Assembly (NCBI RefSeq): GCF_014267175.1
Contig: NZ_JACMTR010000002.1
Span: forward strand, 2,035,001-2,099,000
Length of the DNA stretch: 64,000 bases
Direction: 5' to 3'
Source of the DNA: Pseudonocardia sp. C8
GTDB taxonomy: Bacteria > Actinomycetota > Actinomycetes > Mycobacteriales > Pseudonocardiaceae
Both the position numbers and the translations under genes were made by a program. The notes beneath the pieces are model-generated. The model searched no databases and was not told the origin of the DNA. It saw only the letters and a list, made by a program, of their open reading frames with translations. Shown here in pieces: positions 36,317 to 43,466 of the stretch; position 1 is the stretch's first letter; every line of letters begins with the position of its first letter.

Positions 36317-36722
36317 GCGGACGAGTCGGTCGGGCGGCCGCGTCGGGGCCCCCGGGTCCCGCCGAGGAAAGTCCGGACTCCACAGGGCAGGGTGGTTGCC
36401 AACGGCAACCCGGGGTGACCCGCGGGACAGTGCCACAGAAAACAGACCGCCTCCGGGCTCGCCCGGAGGTAAGGGTGAAACGGTGGTGTAAGAGACCACC
36501 AGCACCCCGGGCGACCGGGGTGGCTCGGTAAACCCCACCCGGAGCAAGGTCAAGAGGTCGCGCACGCGCGTGGCTGCGCAGGCGTTCGAGGGTGGCCCGC
36601 CCGATGCCTGCGGGTGGACCGCTGGAGCCTGCCGGCGACGGCAGGCCGAGATGGATGGTCGCCGAACGGTGCACCGTGAGGTGCCCGGGAACAGGATCCG
36701 GCTTACAGACCGGCTCGTCCGC
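36317..36722 (+). ncRNA. rnpB: RNase P RNA (class A)
   Basis: About 406 nt. The conserved 5' core GAGGAAAGTCCGGACTCCAC and the 3' core ACAGGATCCGGCTTACAG, which form the P4 pseudoknot, are present. The ends GCGGACGAGTCGG (36317-36329) and CCGGCTCGTCCGC (36710-36722) pair as P1. The 3' end doubles as the left attachment site of the integrated element. A GC-rich hairpin (CGCTCTCCC / GGGGGAGCG) just downstream is the likely terminator. RNase P matures the 5' ends of tRNAs. Confidence 0.95.
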
Positions 36723-36729
36723 CCCGCTC
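36696..36729. repeat. attL: rnpB 3'-end attachment site
   Basis: Thirty-four bases from ATCCGGCTTACAG to CCGCTC, matching attR with two mismatches (A/G at 36709; C/G at 36723). It includes the last 27 bases of rnpB, so the gene stays intact after integration. Confidence 0.8.
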
Positions 36730-37101
36730 TCCCTCGACTGCGGTGGGGGAGCGCGGCATGTGCGTTGACCAGGCAAGACGCTCTCGCGGCCTCTTGCGAG
36801 TTCTCGACGCTCTGCAACGCCCGACGGCCCAGCCACGGCCCGGGGGTTGATCTTGGTGGCCATTCTCCCGGCATCGCCCTCGTCCTGGCCGCGCTGCTCG
36901 TCGCAGAGGCGGGGGCAAGGGTGGCGCCAGCCATCGCGTCAGCGACGCCGTCAGGCGCCCTTGTGGCCGACTCTGCGGCGTGGACACTCCTCGGCCGAGG
37001 GGGTGGCGGTCGTACGCGTCGGAACTGTCGGAGGCGGGTGCTTCACTAGTAGGTGACTGCTCATCGCTTGGGGTGGGCAACCGGTTCGCCTGGAGGTGCC
37101 C
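36730..37101. other. No confident gene between attL and the CoiA-like gene
   Basis: Contains the probable rnpB terminator at its left edge and short open frames on both strands without ribosome-binding sites or recognisable motifs. Base composition is lower in GC than the flanking chromosome, as expected inside the element. I see no further structure. Confidence 0.4.
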
Positions 37102-38250
37102 GTGGCCATACGCGCCACAGAGGTGGGTTCTGGCAGGGAGATCGATCTCGAGCGAGCGGCTGAGCCGGAGATGGCTGAGTTGCTGGCGGAGCTGCATCAC
37201 AAGACCACCTCGGGAGACCGTCCGATCGGCGGTCGGTACGTGCTGGAGTGTCGAGAGCACGACCAGCCGGGACAGCCGTTTCACGGCGCCTGGGTCTATC
37301 TCCGTCTGGATGAATACAAGCGGTGGATCTTGGCTCACTTCGACGCCACGTTGGGCGAACATAAGGCCAGCCGCATGACGGACCAGCACCGCTGGCAGCA
37401 GGACTACTGGATGCGAGCGGGCTCCGACGCTGGACACTCGGTCGAGCCGGAGAAGACGATCCCGGGGGCGACGGTCGATGTACTGATCGAAGGGTCCGTC
37501 AAGGTTGGCGTTGAAGTCCAGCACAGTGGCATGAGCGAGCAGACCGCGAAGGCGAGGACATTCAAGGCAGCGCGAAGCGGTATCACGAGGCTCTGGTCGG
37601 GGGACAGGCCAGACGGACCGCCGAAGTGGGCGTACCGCGTGCCGACGGTCCTGACCAACGAACTCCCGCACGGTTTCGCCCCGCGCGGCTCGTGGACCGT
37701 CGTCAACGGGCTGCGGCAGCTGCACGAGTTCAAGTGCGCACGTCCCTGGTTCCAAGACACCACGGCGCAGGGGTTCGGCGGTGTGTGCCCTCACACAAAG
37801 CGCCCCCGCCCGTGTGGAGAGTGGCACCCGAAGTTCTTCCCCCTCGGTGGCTACAGCGTCGATGACGTAGCAGAGCAAGCACCGGACGGTGGCCTTCTTC
37901 CGATCGAGGTCTCGGTCGGCGTCAGGCGGATCAAGGCCACGTACATGGTCAGGGCGAAGGACGCCGCTCGGTTCGCTGAGATGACGGCAGGGACGTTCAT
38001 CGACCCGGATCCGGTTGCCCGAGGTGCGAGCGAGCACGACGAGGTCGGACCGATCGGACCATGCACGGCGGACGTCGAGCGTCGGTTGACGGCACTGATC
38101 CCGCAGCAGCGTGGCCGGGTGGAGACGCGGTACCTCGCGCTCGATCACACGAGTGCGTGCCGATACTGCGGCGAACCGCTTCGGGAGGTGTCGGTGCGGC
38201 AGGGCATCCGGAATCACCTCCGCTGCTGGCAGGAGTCAGGGCGGCCCTGA
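37102..38250 (+). CDS. CoiA-like PD-(D/E)xK nuclease, AICE cargo
   Basis: About 382 aa. The middle part has IPGATVDVLIEGSVKVGVEVQHS, the Asp-spacer-ExQ arrangement of the competence-protein CoiA nuclease family. The C-terminus carries a small zinc motif CRYCGEPL with a later H-x3-C. The start is GTG 37102 with GGAGG five bases upstream; GTG 37096 is also in frame. CoiA proteins act on incoming DNA. On a conjugative element this may be a defence or DNA-processing nuclease, but the role is inferred. A tandem terminator follows. Confidence 0.6.
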   Translation: MAIRATEVGSGREIDLERAAEPEMAELLAELHHKTTSGDRPIGGRYVLECREHDQPGQPFHGAWVYLRLDEYKRWILAHFDATLGEHKASRMTDQHRWQQDYWMRAGSDAGHSVEPEKTIPGATVDVLIEGSVKVGVEVQHSGMSEQTAKARTFKAARSGITRLWSGDRPDGPPKWAYRVPTVLTNELPHGFAPRGSWTVVNGLRQLHEFKCARPWFQDTTAQGFGGVCPHTKRPRPCGEWHPKFFPLGGYSVDDVAEQAPDGGLLPIEVSVGVRRIKATYMVRAKDAARFAEMTAGTFIDPDPVARGASEHDEVGPIGPCTADVERRLTALIPQQRGRVETRYLALDHTSACRYCGEPLREVSVRQGIRNHLRCWQESGRP

Positions 38251-38315
38251 GCGGCGCGGGCCGGGTAGCCGGACCGACGGCCGCGACCGGGCCGGAGGTA
38301 GAGGGAGCGAAGCCG

Positions 38316-38338
38316 GCGGGCCGGCGTGGCCGGCCCGC
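38316..38338. terminator. Hairpin between CoiA-like and STAND genes (first)
   Basis: A perfect 10-bp stem (GCGGGCCGGC / GCCGGCCCGC) with a GTG loop, between convergent genes. Confidence 0.7.
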
Positions 38339-38357
38339 GCGCCGCCGAAGGCGGCGC
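38339..38357 (+). terminator. Hairpin between CoiA-like and STAND genes (second)
   Basis: A perfect 8-bp stem (GCGCCGCC / GGCGGCGC) with a GAA loop followed by TCTTGAT, immediately after the first hairpin. GC content drops sharply right after this point. Confidence 0.7.
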
Positions 38358-38417
38358 TCTTGATCTCATAGAGGTAGATTCGGCAGGCTAGTTGGTCGTA
38401 GGGTGACAGTTGGGTTC

Positions 38418-40733
38418 TTACTGAAGTGGGCGAAACAGGCTGTCGATCGCCTCGTCAGGGCCAGCTATCCGGGGCGCGTCGCGCGCTTCAGTGATGCGTT
38501 CCAGCAAGCTAGCTGATGTGCTGCCGCTGCTGCTCCTGTCGCCGTACTCTGCGAGGTATCCAGCGCCATCGAATTCTTCGAACTTCTCCGTAACCTTCTG
38601 CTCGAAGTTTTCAAACTCGAATGAGAATCGTTCGGATCCGAACAATCGGTGCGCTTCGGTCTCGGCTTCTGAAATCCAGTCTCGCGCTTCTTGTGCGCTC
38701 GTCGCGTTATCGACTATTCCGTCAATCTCGCCGTCGAGCCACGTGCCAAAGTGGGAAGCTATGGTGTCATAGCATTGACGATACTGTTCATCGGTCAGTT
38801 CTTCTCGCACCGACGCGAGAGCGGAGTTCAGGTCGGTCCATTTGCTGTTGCCCTCCATTGCTAGCGCGCTAGCGACGGCGCGGAAAATCAGAACAAGGTT
38901 GGAGGTCTCTGCGGGCCTGAGAGGCGACTCCCTATTGCCTATTTCGCTGAGAAGGTCGAGTGCATCTGCGCTTAGGTCTGCCTCATCCGGGAGTGAGATT
39001 TCGAGAGCATGGTCGACGATCCATTGAGTTAGCCCGAGTTCAAAGTGCTGACTCGCCGACAGGAGGTAGCTGAGGTCGTCGATCTCCTCGTCGCCCGGGC
39101 GCTTGCTGCGCTGCTCCCAGGCGCGAGTAATCAGGTGGCCAATTTCCGGAAGATTCGCGGAGATAGCTTCCCAGATCCTAGGGTACTTTCTGCTGTCCTG
39201 AGAAGTTCGAGCTAACGCATATCGCAATACGACCGTCGGCGATTCTATAGACTCGGAGCGCCTAAGCAAGTCCATGATGTACTCAGGCTGGGAATCGAGA
39301 AACGCAAGAACGAAATCTCTGCAGCTCGGGTCATGGAAGCGAACCAGCGGCATCTGGTCGCCTGGCTCCTGTAAGACTCGAATCCAACTACCTTCAAGGC
39401 GCTTGATCGCATTTGTGAAGGCAATTGGCGTGCTGTCATCTGACACGGCCCGTCGGAGGTTGTAAATACCCGCTCCACGGGTCTGATGCATTGCGACGTG
39501 CATTAGGATCCTACGAGATAGCTCATCTAGTGATTCGCGAAAGCTGTTTCCCCACAGCAGAACTGGACGTTCTAGTACCGTGGTGAGTCGCTCATCGAGG
39601 CTCCCACTCTGGTCGTCGATTGCATGTTGCAGAATAGATTGCTCAATGAGCCGCGGAGTGAAGTTACGGTGTCTCACAATCTGGAGGTATCGCCGACTCT
39701 GAACGAATTCTCGAACAACATCGCGATTGAGGTCGCCAAAATATACGTGATTGTAGAGAATTCGAGCCTTCTGCATTACGCTGTAGTCCGACAACTGAAC
39801 AACGCACTCGCGAGCGGCGATCCGTGATCGCTCGATTCTCTCATCGCGCATCTCGGCGTCACGGAGTATGTGTGTGCGGCTGGTAACGACAACTCGTTTT
39901 GTTGCGGCGCGAGACGCGCGATCGATGAGACGAGCTAGGTGGGGCCCGCTGTCTCGCCCCAGTCTCTCCTGCAGGTCGGTCTGGCCGAACACGTCATCCA
40001 AATAGAATAGCTGCTTGGTCTCCTTGTTCCACGCATCCCAACAACGGGAGATCTCGTGCGATTCGAGAGTGACTACCTGCCATCCGTCATACCAATGGGT
40101 GAGCGAAAGCATGTCAGCGATCATGCTCTTTCCGACACCGGGTGTGCCGGTGATGACGCACACGTGCTTATCGTCGAGCATTGCACGAGCGCGTGAATAT
40201 CCATCGTTCGATACGAACCGCTGGACTCGATCCTGAATCTCTTCTAGGAGAGCTTCACTTCGAAACCACAGGCCCGACTGGACAATCTGACTGAGGACGG
40301 CGCTGGATGCCATCCAGAGCTTGAAGTTCGCCTGTTCGACGCCAGGATGCTGAGAAAGCATCGTGTTCAGGTCCCGCATTGCGACGATGTTGTTCACATT
40401 ATCGACCCACGGGGCGAGGTCATCTGCCAGCTCAAGCTGTTGGGTGAGCGTCAGATCTTGCGTTGTGACAAACAAATACTGATTAGGTTGCTGGACGTCC
40501 ATCTTCTGCTTCTCTGCGCGTGCAGCACGTCGCAGATCGGAAAAACGTGAATTGAAGTAGTGCTTGCACTGTACGATAAATCGCCCGGACTCGGTCGTTG
40601 CCAATAGATCAATTCCACCGTCCGGACTGCGACGGAAGCATTTAAACTCGACGTTGTAGTGGGCTCGCAAGAGTTCGCATGCAAATGTTTCGAAGTCGTC
40701 GGGAGATAAGGTGCGATAGTCGTAGTCCGGCAT
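38418..40733 (-). CDS. Mrr-type nuclease fused to STAND NTPase, putative antiphage effector
   Basis: 771 aa. Residues about 8-90 are an Mrr-like PD-(D/E)xK endonuclease domain: SPDDFETFACELLR, then SPDGGIDLLA and FIVQCKHYF, giving the Asp and QxK catalytic residues. A STAND-type P-loop ATPase follows: Walker A VITGTPGVGKSMI at about residue 200 and Walker B LFYLDDVFGQ at about 255, with RVVVTSRTH as the sensor-like strand. The long helical C-terminus of about 400 residues is the probable recognition region. This layout (nuclease-nSTAND) is that of Avs-like and related defence ATPases. GC content is near 50% by eye against about 70% around it. The ATG lies 2 bp after the CutA-like stop. Confidence 0.8.
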   Translation of the reverse strand: MPDYDYRTLSPDDFETFACELLRAHYNVEFKCFRRSPDGGIDLLATTESGRFIVQCKHYFNSRFSDLRRAARAEKQKMDVQQPNQYLFVTTQDLTLTQQLELADDLAPWVDNVNNIVAMRDLNTMLSQHPGVEQANFKLWMASSAVLSQIVQSGLWFRSEALLEEIQDRVQRFVSNDGYSRARAMLDDKHVCVITGTPGVGKSMIADMLSLTHWYDGWQVVTLESHEISRCWDAWNKETKQLFYLDDVFGQTDLQERLGRDSGPHLARLIDRASRAATKRVVVTSRTHILRDAEMRDERIERSRIAARECVVQLSDYSVMQKARILYNHVYFGDLNRDVVREFVQSRRYLQIVRHRNFTPRLIEQSILQHAIDDQSGSLDERLTTVLERPVLLWGNSFRESLDELSRRILMHVAMHQTRGAGIYNLRRAVSDDSTPIAFTNAIKRLEGSWIRVLQEPGDQMPLVRFHDPSCRDFVLAFLDSQPEYIMDLLRRSESIESPTVVLRYALARTSQDSRKYPRIWEAISANLPEIGHLITRAWEQRSKRPGDEEIDDLSYLLSASQHFELGLTQWIVDHALEISLPDEADLSADALDLLSEIGNRESPLRPAETSNLVLIFRAVASALAMEGNSKWTDLNSALASVREELTDEQYRQCYDTIASHFGTWLDGEIDGIVDNATSAQEARDWISEAETEAHRLFGSERFSFEFENFEQKVTEKFEEFDGAGYLAEYGDRSSSGSTSASLLERITEARDAPRIAGPDEAIDSLFRPLQ

Positions 40734-40735
40734 CG

Positions 40736-41071
40736 TCAGCCCGCCTCGGCAGGGTCTCGGGTTGCATTTTCGATCCACTGCAGGTACTCGGGGTTACCAT
40801 CGTGAATTGGGCGCGCACTTATGCCGGGCACCTGGTACGGGTGAAGGTCGCTGGCACGTTGGACGATCTCAGAGATGAGGGCGCGGCGTGTGTGCAGCGA
40901 GGCGCGGCCTTCGGTGCGATCGTGGATCTCACCTTGCCATCGATACGTTGACTGCACCGGTGTGAAGTTGTGGACGCTGGAGGCGAGACGGTCCGCGACG
41001 AGGCTGCGGGTGAAATCGCGGAGCCATTCCGGGTCGGGCGCGGTGATCACCACTTCGGAGAGTTCCGTCAT
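40736..41071 (-). CDS. CutA-like protein of the element
   Basis: 111 aa. It keeps the CutA1 pattern STYRWQGEIHD, a TR pair, LHPYQVPGISARPI and EYLQWI, and the length is normal for this trimeric PII-like fold. The metal-linked Cys and His of E. coli CutA are not obvious, so a copper role is doubtful. The ATG overlaps the stop of the XRE gene (ATGA) and the stop lies 2 bp before the STAND start. The three are therefore one operon. A ligand-binding or signalling role is possible but unproven. Confidence 0.75.
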   Translation of the reverse strand: MTELSEVVITAPDPEWLRDFTRSLVADRLASSVHNFTPVQSTYRWQGEIHDRTEGRASLHTRRALISEIVQRASDLHPYQVPGISARPIHDGNPEYLQWIENATRDPAEAG

Positions 41072-41673
41072 GTTGTGCCCCCTCGGGTGCTGATCAGCTC
41101 GGTTATTGCACGTTCGGAGTCGTCGCGTGTCTTGCCCATGCTCGCCCAGCCGGTCATGACCTCGTCGTCGTAGCCGAGGCCGACCCATCGGCCGGTCATG
41201 TAGATGCCGTGGGGGTGCATTGCGAGGAACATCGTTCCTTTGGATCGGACGGCGCCGTCGGAGGCTGCGTACCAGCCTGTGAGGACCTGGTTGTCCCAGA
41301 GTCGCAGTTCGCCCGTCCAGAGGTAGCCGCCTTCCTCGGCGCTGAGGCCGCGCTGCGTGGCGGCGATGTGGACCAGGTCGCCCTCCTGGCGCATGTGCAC
41401 GGGCTGGGTGGCGATCTTCTCGACACCGTCGCGGGTGGTCTGCCAGGACGCCCACCACTCGCCGGTGACGGTGACCCGGTTCGGGGTGCGGCCGGCCAGC
41501 TCGCTCACGGAGATCCCGAGGGCGTCGGCAATCGTGACGGCCACCGACAGCAGCGGTTGCTGCTCTCCTGCCTCGTAGCGGCGGATCTGCCGGGTGTCGA
41601 CCCCGGCCGCGCGCGCGAGGTCGCCTTGCGACATGCCCAGTGCGGCACGGCGCTGGCGGATCACTTCGGACAT
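41068..41673 (-). CDS. XRE-family regulator with C-terminal beta-rich domain, likely master regulator of the element
   Basis: 201 aa. Residues about 1-60 are a lambda-repressor-like helix-turn-helix (RRAALGMSQGDLARAAGVDTRQIRRYEAGEQQP). Residues 70-190 are a Trp/Gly-rich beta domain (GEWWASWQ, LWTGELRLWDN, MTGRWVGLGYDDEV) that may sense a ligand. GGGAGGGG precedes the ATG at 41673, which decides this start over 41688. It is divergent from the transfer/replication genes and flanked by paired GGAC-N6-GTCC sites, the layout of a KorSA-like repressor. Confidence 0.8.
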   Translation of the reverse strand: MSEVIRQRRAALGMSQGDLARAAGVDTRQIRRYEAGEQQPLLSVAVTIADALGISVSELAGRTPNRVTVTGEWWASWQTTRDGVEKIATQPVHMRQEGDLVHIAATQRGLSAEEGGYLWTGELRLWDNQVLTGWYAASDGAVRSKGTMFLAMHPHGIYMTGRWVGLGYDDEVMTGWASMGKTRDDSERAITELISTRGGTT

Positions 41674-41695
41674 CTCCACCCCTCCCATCGTTGTA

Positions 41696-41753
41696 GGACT
41701 TCCTGGTCCTTGACAACCGGACTAGGTCGCCCGACTATAGGACGAGTTAGTCC
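41696..41753. promoter_or_regulatory. Divergent promoter with paired GGAC-N6-GTCC operators
   Basis: Two identical-plan inverted repeats, GGACTTCCTGGTCC (41696-41709) and GGACGAGTTAGTCC (41740-41753), flank a consensus -35 TTGACA (41710-41715) and a -10 GACTAT (41733-41738, 17-bp spacer) firing rightwards. A leftward TATAGT overlaps the same -10. A third partial site, GGACTAGGTC, lies at 41719. The divergent XRE protein is the obvious ligand; binding would block both directions. Confidence 0.6.
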
Positions 41754-41840
41754 GCAACACGGGCGAGTGAGTCCGCTGACCTCGGGCTGACGCGGCCGAG
41801 CCATCCCGGCCCGGCCGAGCTACCAGGAGGAGTGAGCCAC

Positions 41841-42287
41841 ATGGCCATCAAGAGCAGGTTCGCGGTCCCGATGGGTGAGGTGTTCCCGCACGGGGCCTAC
41901 GTCGTCTCCGAGGTCGCACCGGTGCGCGACTTCGAGAAGTCGCAGCCGGGCCGTCCGGTCCAGCAGCTCGACAAGGAGACCGGGCTGCCGGTCTGGTCGG
42001 TCTCGGTGCTCGACGCCGACCCGGAGGCGCGGAGCAAGGACAAGACGGTCGTGGTGAAGATCGCGGCCACCCACCAGCCGGTTCCGCCGGAGGCTGCGGC
42101 CGGGCTGCCGTTCCGCCCGGTGGAGTTCGAGGGAGTGACCGTCACGCCGTACGTCGCCGAGAACGGCGGCCGGCCCCGGGTCGCGTACAGCATCCGTGCG
42201 ACCGGGATGCGCGCTCCGGGCGGGCACGGCTCATCCTCCGGCGGCCGGGGCAAGCAGCAGAGCGGCCAGGACGGTGAGGCCGCTTGA
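41841..42287 (+). CDS. Conserved AICE protein of unknown function
   Basis: 148 aa, first gene of the rightward operon, with AGGAGG ten bases before the ATG. Conserved-looking segments are VAPVRDFEKSQPGRPVQQLDKETGLPVWSVSVLDADPEA and TVVVKIAATHQPVPP. The tail is Gly/Ser/Gln-rich and disordered. Proteins of this shape are common upstream of the FtsK-like gene in actinomycete elements, and the beta-rich core could be a single-strand-binding (OB) fold, but I cannot assign a function. Confidence 0.7.
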   Translation: MAIKSRFAVPMGEVFPHGAYVVSEVAPVRDFEKSQPGRPVQQLDKETGLPVWSVSVLDADPEARSKDKTVVVKIAATHQPVPPEAAAGLPFRPVEFEGVTVTPYVAENGGRPRVAYSIRATGMRAPGGHGSSSGGRGKQQSGQDGEAA

Positions 42288-42403
42288 TCCGATCCCGCCC
42301 CACGTGGGTGGAGGGGAGTCCGTTGGAGCGGACCCCCCTCCGTCTCCCGCATCACGCATTCGCCCTGGCAGGCAGCAGAGATCCGGAAGGACACCAATCC
42401 TAG

Positions 42404-42865
42404 ATGTACGTCTCGCGACCGACCCATGCCCACACCCCGCCCGACATCGATACTCCGGCCGGCCTCGCGGTCCGGCTGGCCGCGCAGTCCATCGCCCGGC
42501 TGACGACCGCGATCCTCGCCGTCTGCGACCAGCGGCCGACCGACCCGACGGAGCGAGCGGCTCGCGCACTGCGGCTGGAGCAGCTGCACGCCCGCGAGGC
42601 CCGATGGTGGGCCGTGCTCCAGCGTGCCACTGATCACCGGACGGTCCCGTTCGTCTACATCGACGCCGCGATCCGGGCTCGGTGCAAGGCCGCGGACGAT
42701 GCCCGGTTCTGGCGGGACACGGCTGCCGACTGGACCGCCCACGCTCTCGACCGGCCCACCTCGGACTGTGCGGGCGCGATGTCGAACTGGGATGCCCTCG
42801 GGGTCACTGACCTCGGCCGCCCGCATCTCGCGGAGACGGTCCCGACGATCGGGGCACGGCGGTGA
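42404..42865 (+). CDS. Small AICE protein of unknown function
   Basis: 153 aa, helical and Ala/Arg-rich with no recognisable motif; no membrane segment. A GGAAGGA site lies about 15 bases before the ATG. Its stop overlaps the WhiB-like start (GTGA), so it belongs to the transfer/replication operon. Proteins of this size and position accompany the FtsK and Rep genes in many actinomycete elements. Confidence 0.65.
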   Translation: MYVSRPTHAHTPPDIDTPAGLAVRLAAQSIARLTTAILAVCDQRPTDPTERAARALRLEQLHAREARWWAVLQRATDHRTVPFVYIDAAIRARCKAADDARFWRDTAADWTAHALDRPTSDCAGAMSNWDALGVTDLGRPHLAETVPTIGARR

Positions 42866-43287
42866 CCGGGGGTGCGCGTCTACAGGCGATGCGCCCGCTG
42901 CGGACGGCCGATCCCACTTGCGCCGGGAACGCGGGCGCGCGTGCTGTGCCGGCGGTGGTGGTGTCGACTGTGGCGCTGCTGGGACCGCTGGCACACCACG
43001 CTCCGATGAGTGCGGGGGAGTGGCGCCGGGACGCGGGGTGCGTGGACAGCGACCCGGAGACGTTCTTCCCGGTGTCCTACCGCAGGGAGCACCTGGTCCG
43101 TCCGGCGCGGCGGATCTGCGGTCGCTGCCGGGTCCGCGCGGCGTGTCTGGCCGACGTGATGGCCACCGAGGACCCGGCACGCCGATGGGGCGTCTACGGC
43201 GGCACCACCCCTGACGAGCGCGCCGCGCTGCATCGAGCCGGGCTGACCATCGCCCCGGCCTCGACGCTCGGGGGTGGTGTCGCGTGA
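42862..43287 (+). CDS. WhiB-family iron-sulfur transcriptional regulator
   Basis: 141 aa. The C-terminal 85 residues are a Wbl domain. They contain the four cluster Cys in DAGCVDSDPE, ICGRCRVRAAC (CxxC and CxxxxxC spacing), then the WGVYGGTTPDER turn. The N-terminal 50 residues are unconserved. Wbl proteins hold a 4Fe-4S cluster and work with sigma factors. AICEs and actinophages often carry one, possibly to tune host transcription. GTG start coupled to the gene before. Confidence 0.85.
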   Translation: MTGGARLQAMRPLRTADPTCAGNAGARAVPAVVVSTVALLGPLAHHAPMSAGEWRRDAGCVDSDPETFFPVSYRREHLVRPARRICGRCRVRAACLADVMATEDPARRWGVYGGTTPDERAALHRAGLTIAPASTLGGGVA

Positions 43288-43466
43288 GCGCCACCGAGAG
43301 CCCGGGCCGGTGCGAGGTGTGCCGGACGGTCCTGCACGAGCGGCCCGACCCGCGTCGGCGCCGCTGCGCCGATCACCTCAATCAACTCACCCTCGTCCCG
43401 CTCAACCAGGTCCCGGGACGACCCCGCCCACGCAAGAACGGCCGGCGCGGAGGTGGCTCGCGATGA
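43284..43466 (+). CDS. 60-aa putative zinc-binding protein
   Basis: Begins GTG inside the WhiB stop and ends over the FtsK-like start (ATGA), so it is tightly coupled to both. It contains CEVCRTVLHERPDPRRRRCADH, a CxxC...CxxH pattern suited to one zinc ion, and a strongly basic C-terminus (RPRPRKNGRRGGG). Possibly a small DNA-binding accessory to transfer. Confidence 0.65.
   Translation: MSATESPGRCEVCRTVLHERPDPRRRRCADHLNQLTLVPLNQVPGRPRPRKNGRRGGGSR

Noticed and set aside
36847..37056. A 69-codon plus-strand frame just inside attL
   Set aside because: No ribosome-binding site, no recognisable motif and overlapping frames on the other strand; not enough to call a gene.
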